This document shows positions 1-7,522 of a stretch of DNA of 10,618 nt, piece after piece. The notes below the pieces were generated by a model. It saw only the letters and a program-made list of their open reading frames with translations. It was not told where the DNA came from and did not search any database. Positions within the stretch are counted from its first letter, which is position 1. The number at the start of each line of letters is the position of its first letter. Location of the stretch: assembly GCA_946611445.1 (NCBI GenBank), contig CAMODP010000056.1, positions 1 to 10,618 of the forward strand. Reading direction: 5' to 3'. The stretch comes from an uncultured Eubacterium sp. GTDB taxonomy: Bacteria > Bacillota > Clostridia > Lachnospirales > Lachnospiraceae. A program made the translations under genes and the position numbers.

Positions 1-55
1 ATCACTACCCACGGGATTTTAAGTCCCGGGCGTCTGCCAGTTCCGCCACGCCGGC
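1..55 (-). tRNA. tRNA-Leu (anticodon TAA), 5' part only
   Basis: Read on the minus strand, the sequence starts with an acceptor strand GCCGGCG (55-49), T8, and a D arm containing GGCAGACGC, as usual for class II tRNA-Leu. A 5-bp anticodon stem CGGGA/TCCCG follows with loop CTTAAAA (17-23). This puts the anticodon TAA at 19-21, so it reads UUA and probably UUG leucine codons. The start of the long variable arm is visible (GTGGGTAGTGAT) before the window ends. The T arm and acceptor 3' strand lie to the left of the window, so acceptor pairing cannot be checked. Confidence is high because the fold, the loop and the D-arm sequence all agree. Confidence 0.92.
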
Positions 56-62
56 GTATGGG

Positions 63-86
63 TGTGCGGGACAGCCGTCCCGCACA
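63..86 (-). other. 10-bp hairpin in the tRNA 5' leader
   Basis: TGTGCGGGAC (63-72) and GTCCCGCACA (77-86) form a perfect 10-bp inverted repeat with a 4-nt loop. There is no U-tract on either strand, so it is not a normal intrinsic terminator. It begins at the predicted start of the tRNA transcript and ends 7 nt before the mature tRNA. It could protect the 5' end, affect RNase P processing, or act as a weak terminator of the deacylase transcript; these roles are inference. Confidence 0.6.
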
Positions 87-92
87 CAGCAG

Positions 93-121
93 ATTATACT
101 GTATTTCAGAAGGTAATGCAA
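93..121 (-). promoter_or_regulatory. Sigma-A promoter for tRNA-Leu
   Basis: On the minus strand a -35 TTGCAT (116-121) and a -10 TATAAT (93-98) are separated by exactly 17 bp. Transcription should start near position 86, about 30 nt before the mature tRNA 5' end. The promoter lies wholly between the deacylase stop codon and the tRNA, so the tRNA can be expressed independently of the genes upstream of it. Confidence 0.7.
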
Positions 122-132
122 GGCGTTTCCGC

Positions 133-1098
133 TCAGCGCGTGCTGCCGTACATGAAGGTATCATCGCCGGCGGAGATGCCCAGTGTGTTGTTGGCGATCT
201 TGACCCGTCCGTCAAATTCGGCAAATATCTCCTCCAGAAGATTGCCGAAGAAATCCCGGATTTCTCCCAGCTTCTGCCCTTTCTTTATCTCATCCCCGGT
301 CTTTACAAACCTGTAAAACAGGCCGGTGTGCCCGGCTTCTCCCCAGTGGTGCCTGGGGTAGAAAATCTGCGCAGCTGTGTTATCGACGGGTTCGCCTTCC
401 AGAATGCCGATATAGCGGCAGATGCTTATGATATCTGCCTTGTCGCGGTCGATCTCATGCCGCTTCACCCGGCCGGCACCGCCCCGCTCAAAGAGGAGTC
501 CCGGCACATTGCAGTCAATGGCTGATGCATTGTACAGCTCCGTTCTGCCGCGGGAATTGATTCTGTGCGTAAATGAGGTATGCCGGGCGATCTCTGTACA
601 GTACTCCACCACCTTCGGATCCGGTGAATTGCATACGGCAATGAATTCCTCCAGATCCTCCACGATATCTCCGCTGTGTATGTCCAGATGCAGGTCACAC
701 TGCGGAACGATTTCCGTAAAGAAAAAGGCTGAGACGCGTTCCGCCGTCGTTCCGTTTCTGTTTCCGGGTGAGATATGGTTGAAGTTTTTGCTCTCCTCAT
801 CTGCCGGGCACACATAGGCGCGGCGCCCGAAGAAGCCGGGCGCATTGACGGCGTGCACAAATATAACCGCCCCGCTGACCGCGCACGGATCCAGCTCCCG
901 GGCCAGCTCGACAGTCGCCTGTATCCCGGGATATTCACAGCCGTGCACGCCGGCAGACACCAGAAAAATCTTTCCGTCTTCCACGCCGTTGATGATGGTC
1001 AGCGGCAGCTCATAGGAAGTGCCCGGTACCGTAATCAGGCCGGCTGCTTTCATGCCGCTGCCTGCACACAGATCTGCAATCCGGATGTCTCTCTTCAT
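133..1098 (-). CDS. AstE/AspA-family zinc deacylase (M14-like)
   Basis: A 321-residue protein of the succinylglutamate desuccinylase/aspartoacylase family, whose members remove acyl groups from amino acids or related amines with a single zinc. Visible motifs are AGVHGCEYPG, with zinc ligands H52 and E55; VNAPGFFGRR (84-93); LDIHSGD, with third ligand H141; and LLFERGG, with E204 as the likely general base. A small beta-rich C-terminal domain runs from about 245 to 321. No signal peptide is seen, so it should be cytoplasmic. The ATG at 1098-1096 overlaps the stop of the GH13 gene as ATGA and is preceded by AGGAGAG, so the longer open frame reaching back into the GH13 gene is not the real start. 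Members usually have LNRxFPG; here it reads FNHISPG (106-112), replacing the arginine. The substrate is unknown and coupling to a glycosidase gives no clear hint. Confidence 0.82.
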   Translation of the reverse strand: MKRDIRIADLCAGSGMKAAGLITVPGTSYELPLTIINGVEDGKIFLVSAGVHGCEYPGIQATVELARELDPCAVSGAVIFVHAVNAPGFFGRRAYVCPADEESKNFNHISPGNRNGTTAERVSAFFFTEIVPQCDLHLDIHSGDIVEDLEEFIAVCNSPDPKVVEYCTEIARHTSFTHRINSRGRTELYNASAIDCNVPGLLFERGGAGRVKRHEIDRDKADIISICRYIGILEGEPVDNTAAQIFYPRHHWGEAGHTGLFYRFVKTGDEIKKGQKLGEIRDFFGNLLEEIFAEFDGRVKIANNTLGISAGDDTFMYGSTR

Positions 1099-3239
1099 AA
1101 CGGTGTTCTCTCCTCTTCTGTTTTTTTCGGCATCTTTTCTTCCCTGTGGTGCAGGATCACGGCGCTCTGCGGCTCCATGTGTATCTGCAGCACGCCGGTA
1201 TGGGCGGCAATCTTTTCCACGTTGGTCGAGTACCCGTCCCGGCCGCAGGCAAAGATGCGGTCCAGTACCGTACTGCCGTCTATGCGCGAGAGTCCTGCCG
1301 GCCAGATATCCGCCTGCAGGTCGCATGCCTCCGTCCTGTTGTTCAGCGCCACAATGAGCTGTTCTTCCCTGTTGAAGCGGCCATATACCAGCAGATTCCA
1401 TTCGTGGTGGAGTAAAAGCGTGGACCCGGTGCGCAGCGCTTCATGATTTCGGTGAAGCCATGTAATTGTCCTGTAGAAAGCGACCAGATCCTTGTCTTCG
1501 TATCCCCAGGGATAGGTCCTGCGGCTGTCCGGGTCTGTAAAACCGCATACCCCGGCTTCATCTCCGTAATAGATCGTCGGAGCGCCGGGCCATGTCATCT
1601 GCAGTACGACAGCTTCCTGCAGCACGGCTTTGCTGACGTCTTCTGAGGCTGCCGCTGAGCCCAGATCCTGTACTCTTCCGGCCCGCCGGTTTGTCCGGGT
1701 CAGGAACCGGGAGTGGTCGTGATTGTCCAGCTCATTCATGGCCGTCAGCAGGGAAGGCATGGAAAAGGCACTCATCTGCCGGGCCATGATCTCGGCAAAA
1801 TAGCCGTCATTCCCGTACAGGTCATCCCGGCTGTAGTCGCTGTGCTTCTCCATTCCGGTCAGGAACCAGGATACCGGTTCCATAAAGGCGTCATAATTCA
1901 TGACGGTATCCCATTCATCTCCCTGCAGCCACGCCCGCGGATCCCCGTAATGCTCCGCCAGAATCAGGGCGTCCGGCCTGACTTCCTTGACAGCCTGCCG
2001 GAATTTCTTCCAGAAGGAGTGATTGAAGTCTTCCGAATATCCGACATCCGCCGCGACATCCAGTCTCCATCCGTCTGCATTATACGGCGGGGAAACCCAT
2101 TTTCTGGCAATCCGCAGAATTTCTTCCTGCAGTCTGCCGCTGTCCTCATAATTCAGCTTTGGCAGGGTCGCATGGCCCCACCAGCCGTCATATTTTTTGT
2201 TGTACGGCCACTGTCCGTCCTCCAGAAAGCGGAAAAACGTGTGATACGGACTGTCTTCGGCGATAAACGCGCCCTTCTCGTATCCCGGCCGGTTCTCGTA
2301 GATCCGCTCCCTGTCCATCCACTTGTTGAAAGAACCGCAGTGATTGAAAACGCCGTCCAGGATAACCTTCATACCCCGCTCATGGGCCTGACGGATCAGC
2401 TCCGCCAGAAGCGCGTTGCCGGCTTCCAGATTTTCGGAATCGGTGACGCGGCGGATATATTTTGCCGCATGCGTGTTATCATTGTCGTCCGGCGGGAGCA
2501 GGCCTTCATCTTCTGCAATGATTTTTCCAAAATGCGGGTCTACATAGTCATAGTCCTGCGTATCATACTTGTGATTGGAAGGAGAGACAAAGATCGGATT
2601 CAGATAGAGCACCTGCACGCCCAGATCACACAGGTAGTCCAGTCTGTCAAGAACGCCCTGCAGGTCGCCGCCGTAGAAGTTCCGGACATCCATGGCCTCC
2701 GGCATGCGGTGCCACTCGTCTACAGCATGAACATGGCTGTCTATATAGCTGTATTCATCTGTCTCTACGTTGTTGGAGGGATCCCCGTCACAGAAGCGGT
2801 CGACGAAGATCTGGTACATCACGGCCCCTTTTGCCCAGTCCGGCGTGGAAAATCCGGGCAGTATGCAGAACGGGTGATCCCCGGACCGCGCAGGGGAGGC
2901 GCCCAGTCTGTCATAATAACAGCTCAGGCTTCCCAGCCGCACTTCGAAACTGTACGTATATTTCGTTTTTCCGACCAGGACCCTGACGCTGTAGTAATCA
3001 AAATCATCACTTGTTTCTTCGAGCTGCAGTGGGATTCTGATGCCGTTGTGATACAGATAGACCGCGTCCGCGTTGTTTCTGGCTGTCCGGAAACGAATGG
3101 TCACCAGGTCGCCGGGGCTGGGCTCCATCGGCGACCGGAACATCTCTGTCTCGTCACTGTAGAGCGCTTTTTTCTTCAGCAGCGGTCTCATCTGTATGGA
3201 ATAGTGAAGCATGTCCGGGCTGTGTCTGTCATCTGCCAT
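1095..3239 (-). CDS. GH13 neopullulanase/cyclomaltodextrinase-like alpha-glucan hydrolase
   Basis: A 714-residue alpha-amylase-family enzyme. Residues 1-130 look like the N-terminal beta-sandwich (CBM34-like) of neopullulanases. The catalytic TIM barrel follows (about 138-600) and a C-terminal beta domain ends the protein. The GH13 regions are clear: DGVFNH (295-300), GWRLDVA with nucleophile D394, LILAEH with acid/base E429, and NHDHS with transition-state residues H507 and D508. The fifth region reads LPKLN (359-363), close to the MPKLN signature of the neopullulanase/cyclomaltodextrinase/maltogenic amylase subfamily. With no signal peptide, it probably degrades imported maltodextrins or cyclodextrins, or stored glycogen. 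Start: ATG at 3239 with AAGGAG (3251-3256) 11 nt upstream. The last 4 bp overlap the deacylase start. The exact product specificity cannot be read from sequence. Confidence 0.9.
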   Translation of the reverse strand: MADDRHSPDMLHYSIQMRPLLKKKALYSDETEMFRSPMEPSPGDLVTIRFRTARNNADAVYLYHNGIRIPLQLEETSDDFDYYSVRVLVGKTKYTYSFEVRLGSLSCYYDRLGASPARSGDHPFCILPGFSTPDWAKGAVMYQIFVDRFCDGDPSNNVETDEYSYIDSHVHAVDEWHRMPEAMDVRNFYGGDLQGVLDRLDYLCDLGVQVLYLNPIFVSPSNHKYDTQDYDYVDPHFGKIIAEDEGLLPPDDNDNTHAAKYIRRVTDSENLEAGNALLAELIRQAHERGMKVILDGVFNHCGSFNKWMDRERIYENRPGYEKGAFIAEDSPYHTFFRFLEDGQWPYNKKYDGWWGHATLPKLNYEDSGRLQEEILRIARKWVSPPYNADGWRLDVAADVGYSEDFNHSFWKKFRQAVKEVRPDALILAEHYGDPRAWLQGDEWDTVMNYDAFMEPVSWFLTGMEKHSDYSRDDLYGNDGYFAEIMARQMSAFSMPSLLTAMNELDNHDHSRFLTRTNRRAGRVQDLGSAAASEDVSKAVLQEAVVLQMTWPGAPTIYYGDEAGVCGFTDPDSRRTYPWGYEDKDLVAFYRTITWLHRNHEALRTGSTLLLHHEWNLLVYGRFNREEQLIVALNNRTEACDLQADIWPAGLSRIDGSTVLDRIFACGRDGYSTNVEKIAAHTGVLQIHMEPQSAVILHHREEKMPKKTEEERTPL

Positions 3240-3265
3240 TAGATGTCCGTCTCCTTATACTGTGA

Positions 3266-3300
3266 ATAAAAAGAGAAAGACAGTCTCATACGAGGCTGTC
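3266..3300 (-). terminator. Intrinsic terminator or attenuator upstream of the GH13 gene
   Basis: Minus-strand GACAGCCTC (3300-3292), loop GTAT, GAGACTGTC (3287-3279) makes a 9-bp stem with one G-U pair. It is followed by the U-rich TTTCTCTTTTTAT (3278-3266). The U-tract ends only 9 nt before the ribosome binding site of the GH13 gene. It may simply end ftsH transcripts, about 140 nt after that stop. However, any GH13 transcript starting in the 3300-3438 gap must also cross it, which would make it a leader attenuator. Confidence 0.7.
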
Positions 3301-3411
3301 CTTTTCGAGAAGGTATTCTCTTGATGGGTGTAGCAAAACTATATGGTGTATTGGGGGTTTACGCTTGTATAGTATCACACTCATCTTCAAAATCCTGCAC
3401 AAATCTGAGCA

Positions 3412-3425
3412 TGTAAACGTTTCCG
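3412..3425. promoter_or_regulatory. cre/LacI-family operator-like site
   Basis: TGTAAACGTTTCCG contains the palindromic core AAACGTTT (3415-3422). It matches the catabolite response element pattern WTGNAANCGNWNNCW at all but the last position when the preceding A is included. It lies in the gap between ftsH and the GH13 gene, where control by CcpA or a maltose-type LacI-family repressor would be expected for a glucan-degrading gene. I found no convincing promoter in this gap: TTTACA inside this site with GATTTT (3389-3394) has the right spacing but a poor -10. Confidence 0.45.
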
Positions 3426-3438
3426 TTTTGTACAGTTT

Positions 3439-5265
3439 TCACTGTTCCGGGCGCATTCTCGCTTCCGCCTCAAAGATCGCTTCGAACTCCGCCCTGTTGA
3501 GTTTTTCTTTTTCCACAAGCTGCCGGGCACATTCCTCCAGCACATACCTGTGTTTTTCAATCAGCTCCATCGCCCTGCTGTGGCATTTTTCAATGATAGT
3601 CCGCACCTCTTCGTCAATATCCGCCGCGATCCGCTCGCTGTACGACTTCGTGTGTCCCCAGTCCCGGCCGATAAAGACCTCTTCCGAGTCTTCGCCGTAG
3701 TTGACCAGACCCAGCTTTTCCGACATGCCGAAACGGGTAACCATGGCCTTGGCTATAGCCGTAGCCTGCTTAATGTCCTGTGACGCGCCGGTCGTGATGT
3801 CGTCAAATACCAGTTCCTCCGCCACCCGGCCTCCCAGGTCCACGGTGATCTGCTGCAGCATCTTGCCGCGTGTATTAAACATCTCGTCATTGCCCGGCTG
3901 CGGCATGGTGTATCCCGCTGCCCCGACGCCTGTCGGTATGACGGATATCGTATATACGGGATCCATATCCGGCAGGACATGGAAGAGGATCGCGTGTCCG
4001 GCTTCGTGGTAGGCGGTGATCTTCTTCTCACGGTCAGAGATCACGCGGCTCTTTTTCTCCGTGCCTATGCCTACCCGGATGAAGGCTTCCCGAATGTCAG
4101 CCTGCTGTATATATTTCCTTCCGGCCTTTGCGGCGCGGATGGCCGCTTCGTTCAGCAGATTCTCGAGATCCGCGCCGGTAAAGCCTGCCGTTGTCTGCGC
4201 GATCTGCCGGAGGTCCACATCATCTGACAGCGGCTTGTTGCGCGCGTGTACGTGCAGGATTTCTTCCCTGCCCCGCACGTCCGGCGGACTCACGACGACC
4301 TTGCGGTCAAACCGGCCCGGCCGCAGCAGGGCGGGGTCCAGGATATCCACGCGGTTTGTGGCCGCCATGACGATGATGCCCTCATTGACGCCGAAGCCGT
4401 CCATCTCAACCAGCAGCTGGTTCAGTGTCTGCTCCCGTTCGTCATGGCCTCCGCCCATGCCGGTGCCCCGCCGTCTGCCGACAGCATCGATTTCATCAAT
4501 AAAAATGATGCAGGGCGCGTTTTTCTTGGCATCCGCGAAGAGGTCTCTGACACGGGAGGCTCCTACACCGACGAACATCTCTACAAAATCCGAACCGGAA
4601 ATGGAGAAAAACGGCACCCCGGCCTCTCCTGCCACCGCTTTCGCGAGAAGTGTCTTACCTGTGCCGGGTCTTCCCTCGAGCAATACGCCTTTGGGGATTC
4701 TGGCACCCACCTGCGTGTACTTTGACGGATCCCGCAGAAAGTCCACGACCTCTACCAGATCCTCTTTTTCCTCCTGCATGCCGGCCACATCGCTGAAGCG
4801 CGTCTGGCTGTCTGTTGTCATCCTGGCCCGGCTGCGGCCGAAATCCATCATCCGGGCATTGCTGCCGCCGCCCGCGGAACGGTTCATAAAGGTCAGAAAC
4901 AGCGCCAGCATGGCAACGCCGATGAGCACGGGAAGGATCACCGTCACCAGCATGCCCTGATGGGATACATTCTGGACGGTGTACTCAATACCGTGTTTTT
5001 CCAGCTGCTTTTGGGCTTCCGTCACATCACTGACGTATACCTTCCCGGATGATCCGTCCTGCAGCGTATAGCTGACCGTTCCGGTCGGCACCTCCTCATT
5101 CTGCAGAACCGTCGCCTCTGTGACCTTACCGTCCTCCAGAAGTTTCTCATAGGAAGAGGCTGACACCAGGCCTTCCGGTTTCAGCACTCCGGGCAATACA
5201 TAAAACAGGAGAATGACTGCCCCCATAAGCAGCAGATAGACTCCCCAGCTTCTTCTGTTTTCCAA
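3439..5265 (-). CDS. ftsH: ATP-dependent zinc metalloprotease FtsH
   Basis: A 608-residue membrane AAA+ protease that degrades misfolded membrane and some soluble proteins. Features in order: transmembrane segment 9-28; extracytoplasmic domain; second transmembrane segment about 105-126; Walker A GRPGTGKT (198-205); pore loop FVG (231-233); Walker B IIFIDE (253-258); second region of homology with arginine fingers R315 and R318; zinc motif HEAGH (420-424) with likely third ligand D497; and a helical C-terminus. The Walker A loop has arginine (R199) where FtsH proteins usually have proline (GPPGTGKT). The start is TTG at 5265 with AGGTG 7 nt upstream. A TGA stop lies two codons before it and the next ATG is inside the first membrane helix, so TTG is the only reasonable start. 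It is the last gene of the hup operon, 32 bp after hpt. Confidence 0.97.
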   Translation of the reverse strand: MENRRSWGVYLLLMGAVILLFYVLPGVLKPEGLVSASSYEKLLEDGKVTEATVLQNEEVPTGTVSYTLQDGSSGKVYVSDVTEAQKQLEKHGIEYTVQNVSHQGMLVTVILPVLIGVAMLALFLTFMNRSAGGGSNARMMDFGRSRARMTTDSQTRFSDVAGMQEEKEDLVEVVDFLRDPSKYTQVGARIPKGVLLEGRPGTGKTLLAKAVAGEAGVPFFSISGSDFVEMFVGVGASRVRDLFADAKKNAPCIIFIDEIDAVGRRRGTGMGGGHDEREQTLNQLLVEMDGFGVNEGIIVMAATNRVDILDPALLRPGRFDRKVVVSPPDVRGREEILHVHARNKPLSDDVDLRQIAQTTAGFTGADLENLLNEAAIRAAKAGRKYIQQADIREAFIRVGIGTEKKSRVISDREKKITAYHEAGHAILFHVLPDMDPVYTISVIPTGVGAAGYTMPQPGNDEMFNTRGKMLQQITVDLGGRVAEELVFDDITTGASQDIKQATAIAKAMVTRFGMSEKLGLVNYGEDSEEVFIGRDWGHTKSYSERIAADIDEEVRTIIEKCHSRAMELIEKHRYVLEECARQLVEKEKLNRAEFEAIFEAEARMRPEQ

Positions 5266-5291
5266 GATTCAACACCTGCGGCTTCCGCCGC
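5263..5291 (-). promoter_or_regulatory. ftsH translation start region: GNRA hairpin, AGGTG and TTG
   Basis: On the minus strand GCGGC-GGAA-GCCGC (5291-5278) forms a 5-bp hairpin with a GNRA-type tetraloop. It ends at the base before the only Shine-Dalgarno-like sequence, AGGTG (5277-5273), followed after 7 nt by the TTG start codon. A rare start codon, a modest Shine-Dalgarno and an abutting hairpin together suggest that ftsH translation is held below that of its operon partners. This is an inference from the layout. Confidence 0.45.
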
Positions 5292-5297
5292 TTCCTT

Positions 5298-5843
5298 TCA
5301 TTCTTCCTGTCCGCTGCTTCCGGGCTCCACCACGCCTATGTACGGGAGATTCCGGTAGCGCTGGTCATAATCCAGCCCGTATCCGACGACAAACTCGTTG
5401 GGAATGACAAAGCCGGTATAGTCTACCGTTACATTGCTGACCTCCCTGCGCTCCGGCTTGTCCAGCAGCGTGCAGAGGCGGATCTGGGCCGGCCGGCGCT
5501 GCTGCAGGACGGGGATCAGATAGCTCAGTGTGCGGCCGGAATCTATGATATCCTCAACAATCAGCACATGCTTATCTTCAATGGACTCATCCAGATCCTT
5601 GATGATCTTCACAATGCCGCTGCTTTTTGTGCCGCCTCCGTAACTGGACACCTGCATAAAATCCATGCTGACCGGCACGCTGATCCGCTTTGCCAGCTCA
5701 CACATGAAGAACACGCCGCCCTTCAGGATGCAGATCATATGGACTTCCCTGCCGGCATAGTCCCTGCTGATCTGCTCTCCGAGTTCGCGGATCCGCGCGT
5801 CTATCTTTTCTTCTTCTACCAGCACTCTGATCGTATCACTCAT
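5298..5843 (-). CDS. hpt: Hypoxanthine phosphoribosyltransferase
   Basis: A 181-residue purine salvage enzyme that converts hypoxanthine and often guanine, with PRPP, to IMP and GMP in the cytoplasm. The PRPP-binding motif is VLIVEDIIDSGRTL (93-106), with acidic residues E97, D98 and D101. The flexible loop follows MQVSSYGGGT (63-72), and the C-terminal purine-site segment FVVGYGLDYDQRYRNLPYIG is at 151-170. Length and motifs are typical of bacterial HPRT. The ATG at 5843 overlaps the tilS stop as ATGA and has AGGAGA 6 nt upstream, so the longer in-frame reading into tilS is not real. The order tilS-hpt-ftsH is conserved widely in Bacillota and the overlap implies translational coupling. Confidence 0.96.
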   Translation of the reverse strand: MSDTIRVLVEEEKIDARIRELGEQISRDYAGREVHMICILKGGVFFMCELAKRISVPVSMDFMQVSSYGGGTKSSGIVKIIKDLDESIEDKHVLIVEDIIDSGRTLSYLIPVLQQRRPAQIRLCTLLDKPERREVSNVTVDYTGFVIPNEFVVGYGLDYDQRYRNLPYIGVVEPGSSGQEE

Positions 5844-7453
5844 CTGTCTTCTCCTGTCTTCAGTCTGTGCGCTGCCGTAATCTCCAGAACTCTTTCCGTG
5901 CCCGGGCCGACCTTTGCCCTCTCGCTGATGCGGTGCCCTACAGCCCAGAACACCTCCGGGCCGGAAGCCAGCAGGGGGATCGTGTCTCTCTGCCGCCGCG
6001 GGATTCTGCTGTCGATCAGATAGTCTTTCAGTTTTTTCCTGCCTCCGTCTGCCCGTACGGTCAGCCAGTCTCCCGGCTGTCTGTACCGCAGCACCAGGCA
6101 TTCGTTTATTTTATCATAATCCAGCCATTTCGTATACTCTTTTTGCGGGACCGGCGCGGGACACAGCTCTGCCGGAATCACTCTGACCCGGAAAGTCCAT
6201 TCACCCAGCCGGAGCACAGCGCCTTCTTCTTTTCCGGAAAGCTCTGCCGCAGCAGGAAGGAAGATCGTCTGTCCCCCTTTCTCCGATGCTGCGAAGGAGG
6301 CCTCCGCCCTCTTCTCTCTGCCTGCGGTGCCCAGATTCCGTCCCAGCCGTATTCCGTCATACTCTCTTACGGCACGCAGTCCGCGCGGAAGAGCCATCTC
6401 CTTCCCTGCAGGCATCGCCTGCAGCTGCCGCAGCTGCCGCAGCTGTTCCCGTCCCATGTCGCGCAGGCCGTCCTCCCACACCGGGGAGAGACAGGCATCC
6501 CGGGCCGGGCCGGCGGCCATACGGATTGCTTCCATCATAATCCTGTTCTGCATAACCGGGGGCTCTTCCCGCAGGGTCTCACGGATAAACACCGCGTTCC
6601 CGTCTGCATCCTGCGCCGCAGACAGGTACTGTCCCGCACGGCGTTTCGCTTCGTCCTGCAGAAAGCGGTCTGTCTCGTCCGCATCTTCCGCCAGATCCGC
6701 AAGATGGCGGACAGTCTCTGTATTAACCTGCCTCTCCAGAGAAGGGATAACCTGATGCCGGATGCTGTTCCGGGCACAGATGTCCTCCCGGTTTGTCGCG
6801 TCTGTCTGCCAGGCAGCGCCGCGTTCCCGCAGCCATTCTTCTATTTCCTCTCGGCCCGCGCACAGCAGCGGCCGGATGAGCGTAATGCCTGCCGTCCCCC
6901 GTGCATCTGTCCCTTCCTGTGCCGGCAGCTGCAGGAGAAGGCCCGTCGTCTCTCCCTGCGGAACCCGGATGACCTGTATCGGACGGATGCCGGCCAGCCC
7001 TGTCAGGGATGTCCCTCTGGCAGCCCGGAACAGAAGCGTCTCTGCCTGGTCATTTCTGTGATGCGCCAGCGCGATCTTTTCGGCGCCGTCCTGTTCTATA
7101 CAGAGCCGCCATGCCTCCAGCCGGAGAAGTCGCCCTGCCTCTTCAACTGAGCAATGCAGCTGTTCTGCCGCCTCATCGGCCCGGCAGTGGAAGACGCGCA
7201 GGGGAATGTCATTCGACCGGCAGACTGCGCGGACAAAGGCTTCGTCCGCGTCACTGGCATCTCCCCGCAGATGGTGATTGACATGTGCCGCGCAGAGCCG
7301 GAATCCCAGCCGCTTTCTCAGTGCCGCAAGCAGCAGAAGGAGGCAGAGCGAATCCGCCCCGCCGGAAAATCCGGCGCAGACAGTCTCCCCTGCAGACAGC
7401 AGCTGATGCCGCCTGATATATTCCTCTGTCCTTCTTTCAAGATCTGCTGCCAT
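5840..7453 (-). CDS. tilS: tRNA(Ile)-lysidine synthase
   Basis: A 537-residue N-type ATP pyrophosphatase that attaches lysine to C34 of tRNA-Ile(CAU) so that it reads AUA; it is essential in most bacteria. The PP-loop reads FSGGADS (29-35). Next come AAHVNHHLRG (55-64), HHRNDQAET (131-139), and the tRNA-contact stretch DATNREDICARNSIRHQVIP (218-237). The C-terminal TilS domain runs from about 455 to 515 (RYRQPGDW to GHRISER). Residue 134 is N where the family commonly has D in HHxDDQAET. I chose the ATG at 7453, with AGAGG 6 nt upstream. An in-frame TTG at 7483 would add 10 residues but lies in the U-rich tail of a hairpin and has no close ribosome binding site. Confidence 0.94.
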   Translation of the reverse strand: MAADLERRTEEYIRRHQLLSAGETVCAGFSGGADSLCLLLLLAALRKRLGFRLCAAHVNHHLRGDASDADEAFVRAVCRSNDIPLRVFHCRADEAAEQLHCSVEEAGRLLRLEAWRLCIEQDGAEKIALAHHRNDQAETLLFRAARGTSLTGLAGIRPIQVIRVPQGETTGLLLQLPAQEGTDARGTAGITLIRPLLCAGREEIEEWLRERGAAWQTDATNREDICARNSIRHQVIPSLERQVNTETVRHLADLAEDADETDRFLQDEAKRRAGQYLSAAQDADGNAVFIRETLREEPPVMQNRIMMEAIRMAAGPARDACLSPVWEDGLRDMGREQLRQLRQLQAMPAGKEMALPRGLRAVREYDGIRLGRNLGTAGREKRAEASFAASEKGGQTIFLPAAAELSGKEEGAVLRLGEWTFRVRVIPAELCPAPVPQKEYTKWLDYDKINECLVLRYRQPGDWLTVRADGGRKKLKDYLIDSRIPRRQRDTIPLLASGPEVFWAVGHRISERAKVGPGTERVLEITAAHRLKTGEDR

Positions 7454-7476
7454 CTCCTGCCTCTTCCGCCGCGCAC

Positions 7477-7517
7477 AGAACAAGAGAAGCCATATCCGGC
7501 AGCCTCCGGATATGGCT
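7477..7517 (-). terminator. Terminator-like hairpin between divIC and tilS
   Basis: AGCCATATCCGG (7488-7499) and CCGGATATGGCT (7506-7517) form a perfect 12-bp stem with a 6-nt loop. On the minus strand it is followed by TCTCTTGTTCT, a mixed U-rich run. It lies 5 nt after the divIC stop and about 24 nt before the tilS ATG. The stem is strong and the U-tract is weak, so partial termination, lowering tilS-hpt-ftsH relative to hup-rqcP-divIC, is more likely than a full stop. No second promoter is visible between it and tilS. Confidence 0.6.
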
Positions 7518-7522
7518 CCTCC

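Noticed and set aside
1099..1401. Longer start for the deacylase inside the GH13 gene
   Set aside because: The extra residues do not belong to the family, and the ATGA overlap with a good Shine-Dalgarno gives a better start at 1098.
1713..3242. Long plus-strand open frame (509 codons) opposite the GH13 gene
   Set aside because: It is the antisense shadow of a GH13 gene with all catalytic motifs; its product shows no coherent domain.
3431..3446. Small hairpin ACAGT-TTTC-ACTGT at the end of ftsH as its terminator
   Set aside because: The stem is only 5 bp, overlaps the coding end, and has no U-tract on the minus strand; the stem at 3279-3300 is far better.
5844..6101. Longer start for hpt inside tilS
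   Set aside because: The HPRT family begins near the ATG at 5843, which has AGGAGA and the ATGA overlap.
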